NCBI GenBank assembly: GCA_946886125.1
Contig: CAMPHY010000001.1
Span: 5,852 to 69,851 of the forward strand
Length of the DNA stretch: 64,000 nucleotides
DNA from: an uncultured Candidatus Saccharibacteria bacterium
GTDB lineage: Bacteria; Patescibacteria; Saccharimonadia; Saccharimonadales; UBA6022
Reading direction: 5' to 3'
Part shown: piece after piece, positions 1 to 6,198 of the stretch
Layout of the letters: every line of letters starts with the position of its first letter
Numbering within the stretch: the stretch's first letter is position 1
Made by a program: the position numbers and the translations under genes
Notes under the pieces: model-generated
Databases searched by the model: none
The model's input: only the letters and a program-made list of their open reading frames with translations
Told to the model about the DNA's origin: nothing

Positions 1-305
1 GGTGCAATAAATGCTTGCACCTTTTCCGATAGATTAGCCTCAGACATATGCACCTCATGATCAGCACCAGCCTCACCGTCATTCATTGCAACAGCTAGCT
101 CACCTTCAACGACTCGAGTGGTGTGATTTTGTAAATCATAATAACGAGCAGGGCGAGCGCTCTCCGATTCGAGTTGCAGTACTACTCTCAAGCCATTTAG
201 AGCAACATCCGTAGAAGCATCGTCAATCAAGTAGGCGGTCAGCCGCTCGCGTCCGGTTTCTAGCTTTTCAGTAGCACTGATGAATTCACTCGCTCTGTTG
301 TCCAT
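1..305 (-). CDS. Unknown protein, N-terminal part only
   Basis: An open frame enters from the left edge and starts at ATG 303-305 on the minus strand, giving about 101 visible residues without a stop; the C-terminus lies outside the window. The visible part is acidic and hydrophilic (Glu/Asp-rich) with no signal peptide or membrane segment, and I do not recognise the family. A TATAAT box lies six bases before the chosen ATG, matching the leaderless arrangement of many genes here. An upstream ATG (AGC next) in another frame soon meets a stop, which supports the chosen start. Confidence 0.6.
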   Translation of the reverse strand, partial: MDNRASEFISATEKLETGRERLTAYLIDDASTDVALNGLRVVLQLESESARPARYYDLQNHTTRVVEGELAVAMNDGEAGADHEVHMSEANLSEKVQAFIA

Positions 306-390
306 ATGCTCATTATAGTACTCCCGAAACAATATAGTGCAAGCACGAGCGATACATTCTTTTGATATGCTGATATGCTAGATAGAGATT

Positions 391-930
391 ATGCGAAAAT
401 TGCTCAACCATTTTGACACACGAGTCAGTGCAGGGATTGCGCTATGGCCACGTATGCTCCAAACACCTATGATCCTAGCAAGCTTTGTCGGCCTGCCAAT
501 CATCACGATGGCAATTGCGGGACTGCTGCTCATTATTGGGCTCTTGAGCGACCAACCGTCATTGAGCACAGCTGCGCTGGTAGCCTTACTGGTGTATATT
601 TTCAGCACCCTCTTGAAGCTTTCTTTCCAGCGCCCCCGACCTGTCACCGACTATGTCGAGCAGATGTTAATTCACAGCTATAGCTTTCCGAGTGGACACA
701 GTGTCGGCTCAACCGTCAGCTATGGACTGGTTGCCTACATTGCCCTACAAACAGTTGCTCAACCCACTGCTACAATCATCGCCGTTAGCTTAGGTCTTTT
801 AATTATTGCCATAGGGCTATCTCGAATATATCTGGGAGCACATTTTGCCAGCGACGTACTTGGCGGCTGGCTCGTTGGTGTAGCAGGGCTCGTCATTATT
901 ATCGAAGTAATAAAGCCACTGTCACAATAA
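391..930 (+). CDS. PAP2-family membrane phosphatase
   Basis: A 179-residue integral membrane protein of the PAP2/undecaprenyl-pyrophosphatase type, expected to remove phosphate from lipid phosphates (for example the undecaprenyl carrier) at the cell membrane. The three phosphatase motifs are visible: K76 with RPRP at 81-84, PSGH at 100-103, and SR at 144-145 with the catalytic-type His at 151 in the GAHFASD segment. Five to six hydrophobic stretches surround them. A TGATATGCT sequence lies about 11 bases before the ATG, so the leader would be very short. Its stop codon abuts the stop of the convergent yajQ-like gene with no gap. Exact lipid substrate is unknown. Confidence 0.88.
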   Translation: MRKLLNHFDTRVSAGIALWPRMLQTPMILASFVGLPIITMAIAGLLLIIGLLSDQPSLSTAALVALLVYIFSTLLKLSFQRPRPVTDYVEQMLIHSYSFPSGHSVGSTVSYGLVAYIALQTVAQPTATIIAVSLGLLIIAIGLSRIYLGAHFASDVLGGWLVGVAGLVIIIEVIKPLSQ

Positions 931-1425
931 CTAGCGATAATTGGTATATTGTAAGGCAATATCGAGTTCTGCCGATTCAAGGAGACGCATAACGTTTTGT
1001 AGCTCGTCCTTACTGCTACTCGTGACACGGACAGCCTCGCCTTGTATCTGAGCCTTCACCTTAGGTGCTTCATCACGCAACTTTTTGGTAATTAACTTTG
1101 CGTTATCCTGTGAAAGTCCTTGTTTAAATGGAATCTCCCAAGTTGATTTCATATTTGAATCTACTGGAGTTTTAGTAAGGTCGAGTACTTTAGCACTTTG
1201 CTGACGTATAGCCAGCTTCTTGCGAACGATATCAAGCACAGCATCGAGTTGCCACTCACCTGCACCAATAATCTTGAAGCCGGTTTTATCACCAAGCCAC
1301 TCAATTGCCGCCGGTGTTCCTTTAAAATCATACCGCGTTGAAATTTCGCGCTCTACCTGAGCAAACACGTTGTTCATCTCGGCTTTGTCATACTCACTCA
1401 CAATATCAAAAGAAAATGTTGCCAT
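931..1425 (-). CDS. yajQ: YajQ family nucleotide-binding protein
   Basis: The 164-residue product matches the YajQ/UPF0234 family over its full length: it opens with the typical MATFSFDIVSE start, then contains the duplicated alpha/beta fold with the RYDFKGT segment near residue 31 and the C-terminal part ending in LQYTNYR. Some family members bind cyclic di-GMP or tRNA; the role here is not known. A TACAAT box preceded by TGt lies six bases upstream of the ATG (extended -10), with no Shine-Dalgarno site, so the mRNA is predicted to be leaderless. It converges with the PAP2 gene, stop against stop. Confidence 0.9.
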   Translation of the reverse strand: MATFSFDIVSEYDKAEMNNVFAQVEREISTRYDFKGTPAAIEWLGDKTGFKIIGAGEWQLDAVLDIVRKKLAIRQQSAKVLDLTKTPVDSNMKSTWEIPFKQGLSQDNAKLITKKLRDEAPKVKAQIQGEAVRVTSSSKDELQNVMRLLESAELDIALQYTNYR

Positions 1426-1449
1426 GTATCTATTGTAACAAATTGCTTG

Positions 1450-2148
1450 CTACGCGGCCATGTTGCCAAAAAATGCGCGTTTGCAAGGTTTAGCATTTGA
1501 AATACCTTGGACACGGGCTAATGCCCGCAGCGTGCGGCGAGCTTCATCAATAGTCAGAACCGATAGCATCTCTTTGTCTGGCATTAGACCTAATTCACCA
1601 TCCTGCATCGTCTCCAGCTTACGTAAATATGACTCATGGCGCAGCTGCTCTTTTATATCTTGAGACACATCAATAGCGCTCATCGAGCCGAGTTTAATAC
1701 TGTCGTACAATCGATACACTTGCTCTTGTTCAAACACCCATTGTCGCATAACCTCTTCACTCGGTGGAGTAGGAGGGAGCGAAAGATGATGAAATAAGTT
1801 ATGTTTTTGACGACGTACTCTTACTTTAAGAGCGGCAGAGCCTCTATATTTTGCGCCCAATAGCTCATCGTCTCGACCTTTGATTGATCTATAAGCGCTA
1901 CCTGGCCATGCCATATGGTGTACATCATATTCGCCCTGCCAGTAATGATCGGTAGCGAGAGACCCCATCATTTTTGCCAGGAATTCACGCGGTTGCGGTA
2001 TCCCGAACTCATTCGTCGGCACCTCAATCATTACATCAGGATCTTTTGGACGAACCTTTTCGCCGTCTAATTCAAGTAGCGGCGTAAGCGGTACGATAGA
2101 GTGAAGAGAGTCGACAGGGCGCGGAAGTACCATCAAACGCTCTGTCAT
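1450..2148 (-). CDS. Unknown cytoplasmic protein, 232 aa
   Basis: A complete frame of 232 residues with a clear Shine-Dalgarno (GGAG about nine bases before the ATG). I do not recognise the family. The protein is hydrophilic and has no signal peptide or membrane segment; the middle part is rich in Arg/Lys and His (residues about 100-125) and the C-terminal half looks helical. Composition resembles the unknown gene at 18100-18735, another product of similar size with scattered charged residues, but I cannot show homology by eye. It is likely lineage-specific. Confidence 0.7.
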   Translation of the reverse strand: MTERLMVLPRPVDSLHSIVPLTPLLELDGEKVRPKDPDVMIEVPTNEFGIPQPREFLAKMMGSLATDHYWQGEYDVHHMAWPGSAYRSIKGRDDELLGAKYRGSAALKVRVRRQKHNLFHHLSLPPTPPSEEVMRQWVFEQEQVYRLYDSIKLGSMSAIDVSQDIKEQLRHESYLRKLETMQDGELGLMPDKEMLSVLTIDEARRTLRALARVQGISNAKPCKRAFFGNMAA

Positions 2149-2233
2149 TTTTAGTCTCCGAGCTCCATGAATATACCCGCGTATCTTGTCATCTTTTTTT
2201 ATTTATACGCTACTGACTACGCGAATGCAAATA

Positions 2234-2266
2234 AAAATACCTCGCCAGTATGTGGCGAGGTATTTT
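2234..2266 (-). terminator. Intrinsic terminator after the SPW-type membrane gene
   Basis: A 13-bp perfect stem (AAAATACCTCGCC with GGCGAGGTATTTT) and 7-base loop follows the stop of the gene at 2281-2670 on the minus strand. The A/T ends of the arms let it work in both directions. Confidence 0.85.
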
Positions 2267-2280
2267 ACTGTTAGTTCCTA

Positions 2281-2670
2281 CTAAGATACAATTTTAGTAT
2301 CATCTGCAGTCGTGCCTACAGCTGGCTTCGAAAGCAAGACTACTAAGATAACCGCGATACCTACAACAACATGCGGTACCCATGCGTTTGGTTCTTCATC
2401 GGCAAAACCAAATAGGAATGGTGATAGTAGCAAGAAAACAGAAGCTACAATGTCAATCGCCAAGTGAGCACGGTAACTAAGCACCTTAAAGACTCCCCAC
2501 TCATAATTGGTAAGTAGACTGTAAACAAACAGACCTACACCAAGAATCATTGGAATTGCTACTGCCGCACCGCCAACTTCTTGAAAGCCAAAAATCATAG
2601 GTGCGAAAAACAATGCAATCGCTACGATATAATCTAATGCGCCGTGTACTTTTGATGGGATAAACCTCAT
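2281..2670 (-). CDS. Four-helix membrane protein, SPW-repeat type
   Basis: A 129-residue protein made of four hydrophobic helices (about 12-30, 35-55, 65-88 and 98-116), with the internal two-fold pattern H..LDYIVA / HLAIDIVAS typical of small SPW-repeat membrane proteins. No enzymatic motif is visible and the function is unknown. The start is supported by AAGGAG six bases before the ATG. It is transcribed divergently from the Crp/Fnr gene at 2821, with a shared 150-bp control region that holds a CRP-like palindrome. Confidence 0.75.
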   Translation of the reverse strand: MRFIPSKVHGALDYIVAIALFFAPMIFGFQEVGGAAVAIPMILGVGLFVYSLLTNYEWGVFKVLSYRAHLAIDIVASVFLLLSPFLFGFADEEPNAWVPHVVVGIAVILVVLLSKPAVGTTADDTKIVS

Positions 2671-2732
2671 ACTTTGCTCCTTTTGTTAGTTACGTTGTGC
2701 TCGTATCATACACTAGCGCTATTTAAGAAAAC

Positions 2733-2748
2733 TGTAATAAATCTCACA
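2733..2748. promoter_or_regulatory. Candidate CRP/FNR-family operator
   Basis: A 16-bp palindrome of the form TGTAA-N6-TCACA lies in the divergent region between the membrane gene and the crp-like regulator, just upstream of a TATACT box at 2754-2759 facing the regulator. It fits the TGTRA-N6-TYACA pattern of the Crp superfamily; autoregulation is inference. Confidence 0.4.
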
Positions 2749-2820
2749 ATGAGCTATACTTTACGTATTATGGCTATACACTTACATGGAAATAGTTAAA
2801 ACTGAAATTGAATATACGAT

Positions 2821-3444
2821 ATGGATACGATAGCATTTGTAAAACAATTTCCGACTCGTCAATTCCGCAAAGGCGAGAGTATTCTTTCCGAAGGAGAAGA
2901 TACTAGCACCCTCCTTGCTGTACAGACGGGCTTTGTGAAAGTGAGTTCATTGAGCGATAATGGCACACATCGTTTGCTATGGATAGCTGGTCGCTATGAC
3001 CTTGTGCCGACCGAAGGGCTGTTTTCGGCTCACGGGAAAGCAGCGTTTTTCTATACAGCACTAAGCGACGGTCAGGCGTATGTTATTAATAAGAAAGCAT
3101 TTATAGAACAGGCCAAACAGAACGCTGACTTTATGTTTGAAGTAGCTAACAGTATGAGCATGCATTATGACGACCTCATGCGGCGGCTTGATTCGGTAGA
3201 ACAAAATAGCATACAGGATAAACTTATTTACACTTTACGTTATTTAGCTGAACGTTTTAGTGCCGATACTATGGTTGATCTTTTTAAACTAGGACTACAA
3301 CTTACTCATCAAGATATCGCTGACATGATCGGTGCAACACGTGAAACAACCTCCATTGAGTTACAGAAGCTGAAAAAGCGAGGGCTGATTCAGTACGATC
3401 GTAACTCCCTAGTTATTTATGTTGATAAATTAGACGTATCATAA
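2821..3444 (+). CDS. Crp/Fnr-family transcription regulator
   Basis: A 207-residue regulator with an N-terminal cyclic-nucleotide-binding-type beta-barrel (about residues 10-115), a long dimerisation helix, and a C-terminal winged helix-turn-helix. The HTH is plain: LTHQDIADMIGATRETTS around residues 160-177, with the Arg-Glu-Thr recognition residues that in Crp read a TGTGA half site. It lacks the N-terminal cysteine cluster of FNR, so an iron-sulfur oxygen sensor is unlikely; effector is unknown. The nearby TGTAA-N6-TCACA palindrome suggests it controls itself and the divergent membrane gene. Confidence 0.85.
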   Translation: MDTIAFVKQFPTRQFRKGESILSEGEDTSTLLAVQTGFVKVSSLSDNGTHRLLWIAGRYDLVPTEGLFSAHGKAAFFYTALSDGQAYVINKKAFIEQAKQNADFMFEVANSMSMHYDDLMRRLDSVEQNSIQDKLIYTLRYLAERFSADTMVDLFKLGLQLTHQDIADMIGATRETTSIELQKLKKRGLIQYDRNSLVIYVDKLDVS

Positions 3445-3565
3445 AATCATACTCTTGCCATACAAAAAAAGAGCATAACCTTTATTTAAGAATGCTTACG
3501 GTGAGGTTTCTCACAGACTTACCTAACCAATGTCTTATAGTTTAATACAGACAGAAGGAGCCTGA

Positions 3566-4459
3566 GTGCAACATCCAATTCCACCTATCATCCTCAATAA
3601 TTCCAATACTATGCCTCAGCTCGGCCTAGGTGTATGGCAAGCAAAAAACGGAGAGGAAGTAGAACAAGCTGTTGCAGCAGCTTTAAAAGCGGGATACCGC
3701 ATGATAGATACTGCAGCTGTCTACGGTAATGAAGCGGGAGTTGGGCGAGCCGTATCTGCCAGCGGAATCCCACGCGAAGAGCTATTTATTACTACAAAAT
3801 TATGGAATAGCGATCAAGGCTATAAAAAGACGCTTCGTGCATATGAAAAAAGTCTCAAGCGGCTTGGCCTTGATTATGTTGATCTGTACTTAATTCATTG
3901 GCCAGCGCCAAAACTTGATAATTACATAGAATCGTGGCGCGCCATGGAGACAATTTATTACGACAAAAGAGTGCGCAATATTGGTTTGAGCAATTTTGAA
4001 ATAAATCATGTAGAAAAATTACTGGCTAACGCCACGGTTATACCCGCTGTAAATCAAATAGAAGTTCATCCTCGCTTTCCGCAAACAGCTCTTCGTAACT
4101 ATTGCACAGAACACGGCATCAAGGTTGAATCATGGAGTCCGCTTGGTGGCGGCAAAGGTAATCTGTTACACAATCCACTTGTAAACAAAATTGCGCAAAA
4201 GCATCATAAATCCCACGCTCAAATAATCTTACGCTGGCATATCCAGCAAAATTTGATTGTCATCCCAAAATCAATTAATGATCAACGTATTATTGAGAAC
4301 AGGCAAATATTCGATTTTGAGCTTGATGTCGATGACATGAATCAACTCGCTCTCCTTAACACTAATACACGCATAGGTGTTAGTCCGAATAGCGCTAATT
4401 TTACTTGGCCTACTCGCTTAGTACAACTAGCTCATAAATTTCGTCTAGTACACTGGTAA
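3566..4459 (+). CDS. Aldo/keto reductase
   Basis: A 297-residue NAD(P)H-dependent aldo/keto reductase (AKR TIM barrel) that would reduce aldehydes or ketones in the cytoplasm. The catalytic tetrad is visible as Asp48, Tyr53, Lys78 and His111 (AGYRMIDTAAVYGNE and YLIHWP segments), and the C-terminal IPKS motif for cofactor phosphate binding is present. The start is GTG at 3566, fixed by AAGGAG five bases upstream. Closest subtype looks like the 2,5-diketo-gluconate reductase group, but the substrate cannot be read from sequence. It ends at a shared bidirectional terminator. Confidence 0.9.
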   Translation: MQHPIPPIILNNSNTMPQLGLGVWQAKNGEEVEQAVAAALKAGYRMIDTAAVYGNEAGVGRAVSASGIPREELFITTKLWNSDQGYKKTLRAYEKSLKRLGLDYVDLYLIHWPAPKLDNYIESWRAMETIYYDKRVRNIGLSNFEINHVEKLLANATVIPAVNQIEVHPRFPQTALRNYCTEHGIKVESWSPLGGGKGNLLHNPLVNKIAQKHHKSHAQIILRWHIQQNLIVIPKSINDQRIIENRQIFDFELDVDDMNQLALLNTNTRIGVSPNSANFTWPTRLVQLAHKFRLVHW

Positions 4460-4461
4460 AT

Positions 4462-4496
4462 AAAAAACACCTCTCTAGAATGAAAAGGTGTTTTTT
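4462..4496. terminator. Bidirectional terminator between aldo/keto reductase and rpsG
   Basis: Arms AAAAAACACCT and AGGTGTTTTTT pair over 11 bp around a 13-base loop; A-run on one side and T-run on the other serve both converging genes. Confidence 0.85.
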
Positions 4497-4515
4497 ATTT
4501 TTAATACACTCAAAA

Positions 4516-4995
4516 TTATGAGCGAGCAAAGTGAGCGAAAGCACGGTTGGCTTCAGCCATCTTGTGTGTGTCTTCCTTCTTTTTGAAGGCAGCACCAGCT
4601 TCGTTGTGAGCATCGATAATCTCAAGCGCAAGTCGCTGAGAGAATGGAATACCTTTACGAGCACGCGCAGACTGCACTAACCAACTAAAGGCATAGTGAA
4701 GCTGACGGTGACCAGCGACAGGAAATGGAATTTGGTAGTTCGCACCACCAACACGTCGAGATTTTACTTCGAAATTTGGTGAAACATTTTTCAGAGCACG
4801 CTCGAATACTTCGAGAGGATCTTCACTATCAAGCTTTTTCGCAGCTACTTCAAGTGCAGTATATACTGCACGTTCAGCAACGAGCTTTTTACCGTCAAGC
4901 ATAGACTTGTTAATAAGACGTTGTACCATTGGGCTCTGATATTTACGATCAGGCGCTGGAACACGTTGGAGCGATTTAGTAACTTTACGTGGCAT
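4516..4995 (-). CDS. rpsG: Ribosomal protein uS7
   Basis: The 159-residue product is uS7 along its whole length: MPRK start, the VGGANYQIP beta-hairpin region that contacts 16S rRNA, and the C-terminal helix ending in FAHFARS. It is a primary 16S binder that nucleates the 30S head. It follows rpsL by two bases, so the pair forms an operon; fusA and tuf, which often follow, are absent and the operon ends here at a terminator. Confidence 0.97.
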   Translation of the reverse strand: MPRKVTKSLQRVPAPDRKYQSPMVQRLINKSMLDGKKLVAERAVYTALEVAAKKLDSEDPLEVFERALKNVSPNFEVKSRRVGGANYQIPFPVAGHRQLHYAFSWLVQSARARKGIPFSQRLALEIIDAHNEAGAAFKKKEDTHKMAEANRAFAHFARS

Positions 4996-4997
4996 GA

Positions 4998-5411
4998 CTA
5001 CTTATCTTCTTTCTTTGCACCGTACTTAGAACGGCCTTGTTGACGCTTTGAAACACCCTGAAGGTCGAGAGCACCACGAACAATGTGGTAACGCACACCT
5101 GGAAGGTCAGGCACACGACCACCGCGCACAAGCACGACGGCGTGCTCTTGGAGGTTATGTCCTTCACCACCGATGTAAGCCCAAACTTCTTGACCATTTG
5201 TCAAACGAACACGAGCAACTTTACGAAGTGCCGAGTTAGGCTTTTTTGGTGTTTTAGTTGTTACTTTGACACAAACACCACGCTTTAGCGGCGCTTCTTG
5301 GTCGTAGTAGCGGGTTTTAAGCGCATTATGGATGCGGCCGAGCGCAGGAGACTTTGATTTCTTATTCGCCGTCTTGCGTGGCTTTCGCACCAATTGATTG
5401 ATTGTTGGCAT
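4998..5411 (-). CDS. rpsL: Ribosomal protein uS12 with Lys-to-Pro at the streptomycin site
   Basis: A 137-residue uS12, with the decoding-site motifs [11 protein letters not shown] (Lys56/Lys57) and GEGHNLQEH. It carries the roughly 13-residue N-terminal insertion also seen in Bacillus S12. The otherwise near-invariant GGRVKDLPG loop reads GGRVPDLPG here: Pro101 replaces the lysine (E. coli Lys87/88), codon CCT at about 5109-5111. That position is a classic site of streptomycin-resistance mutations. AGGAG lies six bases before the ATG. The gene has its own strong promoter and about 150-nt leader. Confidence 0.97.
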   Translation of the reverse strand: MPTINQLVRKPRKTANKKSKSPALGRIHNALKTRYYDQEAPLKRGVCVKVTTKTPKKPNSALRKVARVRLTNGQEVWAYIGGEGHNLQEHAVVLVRGGRVPDLPGVRYHIVRGALDLQGVSKRQQGRSKYGAKKEDK

Positions 5412-5439
5412 GAAAAACTCCTGTTATTCAAATTTAGGT

Positions 5440-5456
5440 GAGATGAGTAGCATCTC
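5440..5456 (-). promoter_or_regulatory. Hairpin in the rpsL leader
   Basis: A 6-bp stem GAGATG/CATCTC with a 5-base loop lies about 28 bases before the rpsL start codon, inside the predicted 150-nt leader. It is not followed by a T-run. It could be a site for ribosomal-protein feedback, which is inference. Confidence 0.35.
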
Positions 5457-5568
5457 GTATGTATAGTCCGACATCAGCATTGTCTCGCTATCTCATTCTT
5501 TTTAGCGTTTGCTTGGTGTGTACACATTCTTTTCACCTTGCAATCCAAAAAGAGGAAACTCATAGATA

Positions 5569-5597
5569 AATATAACAGATGTAGTGAATTATTTCAA
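5569..5597 (-). promoter_or_regulatory. Promoter of rpsL-rpsG
   Basis: On the minus strand TTGAAA, a 17-base spacer and TATATT, with TGt in front of the -10 box (extended -10). It predicts a start near 5562 and a leader of about 150 nt. Confidence 0.65.
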
Positions 5598-5605
5598 GGC
5601 GTGAA

Positions 5606-5667
5606 AAGGCCCGCTGAAAGAGCTCGGGCTGAGAACTTACTCTCAACGGCCTTCTCTAAGCGGGCTT
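5606..5667 (-). terminator. Large compound terminator after the two small ORFs
   Basis: Read on the minus strand, an outer GCCCGCT/AGCGGGC stem encloses an inner GGC-TGAGA/TCTCA-GCC-type stem and ends in CCTTTTC. It directly follows the 45-residue ORF and separates it from the rpsL promoter. Confidence 0.7.
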
Positions 5668-5671
5668 ACGT

Positions 5672-5809
5672 TTAACGACTAGCTTTGTTTGCCTGCTGCA
5701 CTGCTTGTTCGTACTCTTCTTGAGTAAGGGCATAGAACATGTCCGCATCCAAGTCTGGCGAGCCGACAACCGGCTCTTCGGGCGTATTATCTTTGCCAAA
5801 AGAGGCCAT
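5672..5809 (-). CDS. Small acidic protein, 45 aa, unknown
   Basis: ATG at 5807-5809 opens a 45-residue acidic frame (MASFGKDNTPEEPVV..) directly after the TAA of the upstream small gene (5811-5813), with GGAG nine bases before it. A longer in-frame reading upstream would overlap that gene completely and has no start signal. No known family. The pair is read from one promoter and closed by a strong terminator, which argues that both are real genes. Base composition is G+C-richer than the neighbours. Confidence 0.6.
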   Translation of the reverse strand: MASFGKDNTPEEPVVGSPDLDADMFYALTQEEYEQAVQQANKASR

Positions 5810-5810
5810 T

Positions 5811-6062
5811 TTATCGGTCTCCGAGTTGGAATTCGCTGCGAAGAAACGACGTGGCCTGCATGCAGGCATAGTACCGCCCACCGCTCTTATCACTCTCAAG
5901 CAGTGCATCGTAGAGAGCGTCGAACCTTCTTTCGTCGAGCATCTTCACGATCTCCGAGTCATTGGCGTACACATTACGCACACGGCTCATCAACTCCCTG
6001 CCCTGGACATCGAGCTCCGGGAACACGTTCCCCTGCGATGATTCAAGCGCTGCCATAGTCAT
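5811..6062 (-). CDS. Small unknown protein, 83 aa
   Basis: The start ATG at 6060-6062 is fixed by GGAAGGA six bases upstream; the product has 83 residues, amphipathic helices and no membrane segment. I do not recognise it. Codons such as AGG, CTC and GAG and a clearly higher G+C content than rpoC and rpsL around it suggest a separate history. It sits between the rpoC terminator and the rpsL promoter with its own promoter, so it is an independent unit lodged in the core transcription-translation region. Confidence 0.7.
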   Translation of the reverse strand: MTMAALESSQGNVFPELDVQGRELMSRVRNVYANDSEIVKMLDERRFDALYDALLESDKSGGRYYACMQATSFLRSEFQLGDR

Positions 6063-6126
6063 AAAACATCCTTCCTGCTTCAGTTGACGTATATTACGCC
6101 ATGTGGTCTGATTACAGAATAAGCTT

Positions 6127-6155
6127 AATATACCATTTATGTTAATAAAAAGCAA
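6127..6155 (-). promoter_or_regulatory. Promoter of the small-ORF pair
   Basis: TTGCTT, a 17-base spacer and TATATT preceded by TGg on the minus strand. The -35 hexamer is built from the arm of the rpoC terminator itself, so termination and restart are nested within about 40 bases. Confidence 0.65.
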
Positions 6156-6186
6156 TACCCCGCTCTTTCGAACGGGGTATTGCTTT
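6149..6186 (-). terminator. Terminator of rpoBC
   Basis: A perfect 14-bp stem (AAAGCAATACCCCG with CGGGGTATTGCTTT) follows the rpoC stop on the minus strand and is rich in T after the stem. Confidence 0.85.
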
Positions 6187-6198
6187 GTTTCACATGCC

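Noticed and set aside
4410..4664. 84-aa minus-strand frame spanning the aldo/keto reductase-rpsG junction
   Set aside because: It runs through the bidirectional terminator and out of frame through rpsG.
5705..6058. 117-aa plus-strand frame opposite the two small ORFs
   Set aside because: The minus-strand pair has promoter, Shine-Dalgarno sites and terminator, while this frame has none and is His/Arg-rich as expected for an antisense reading.
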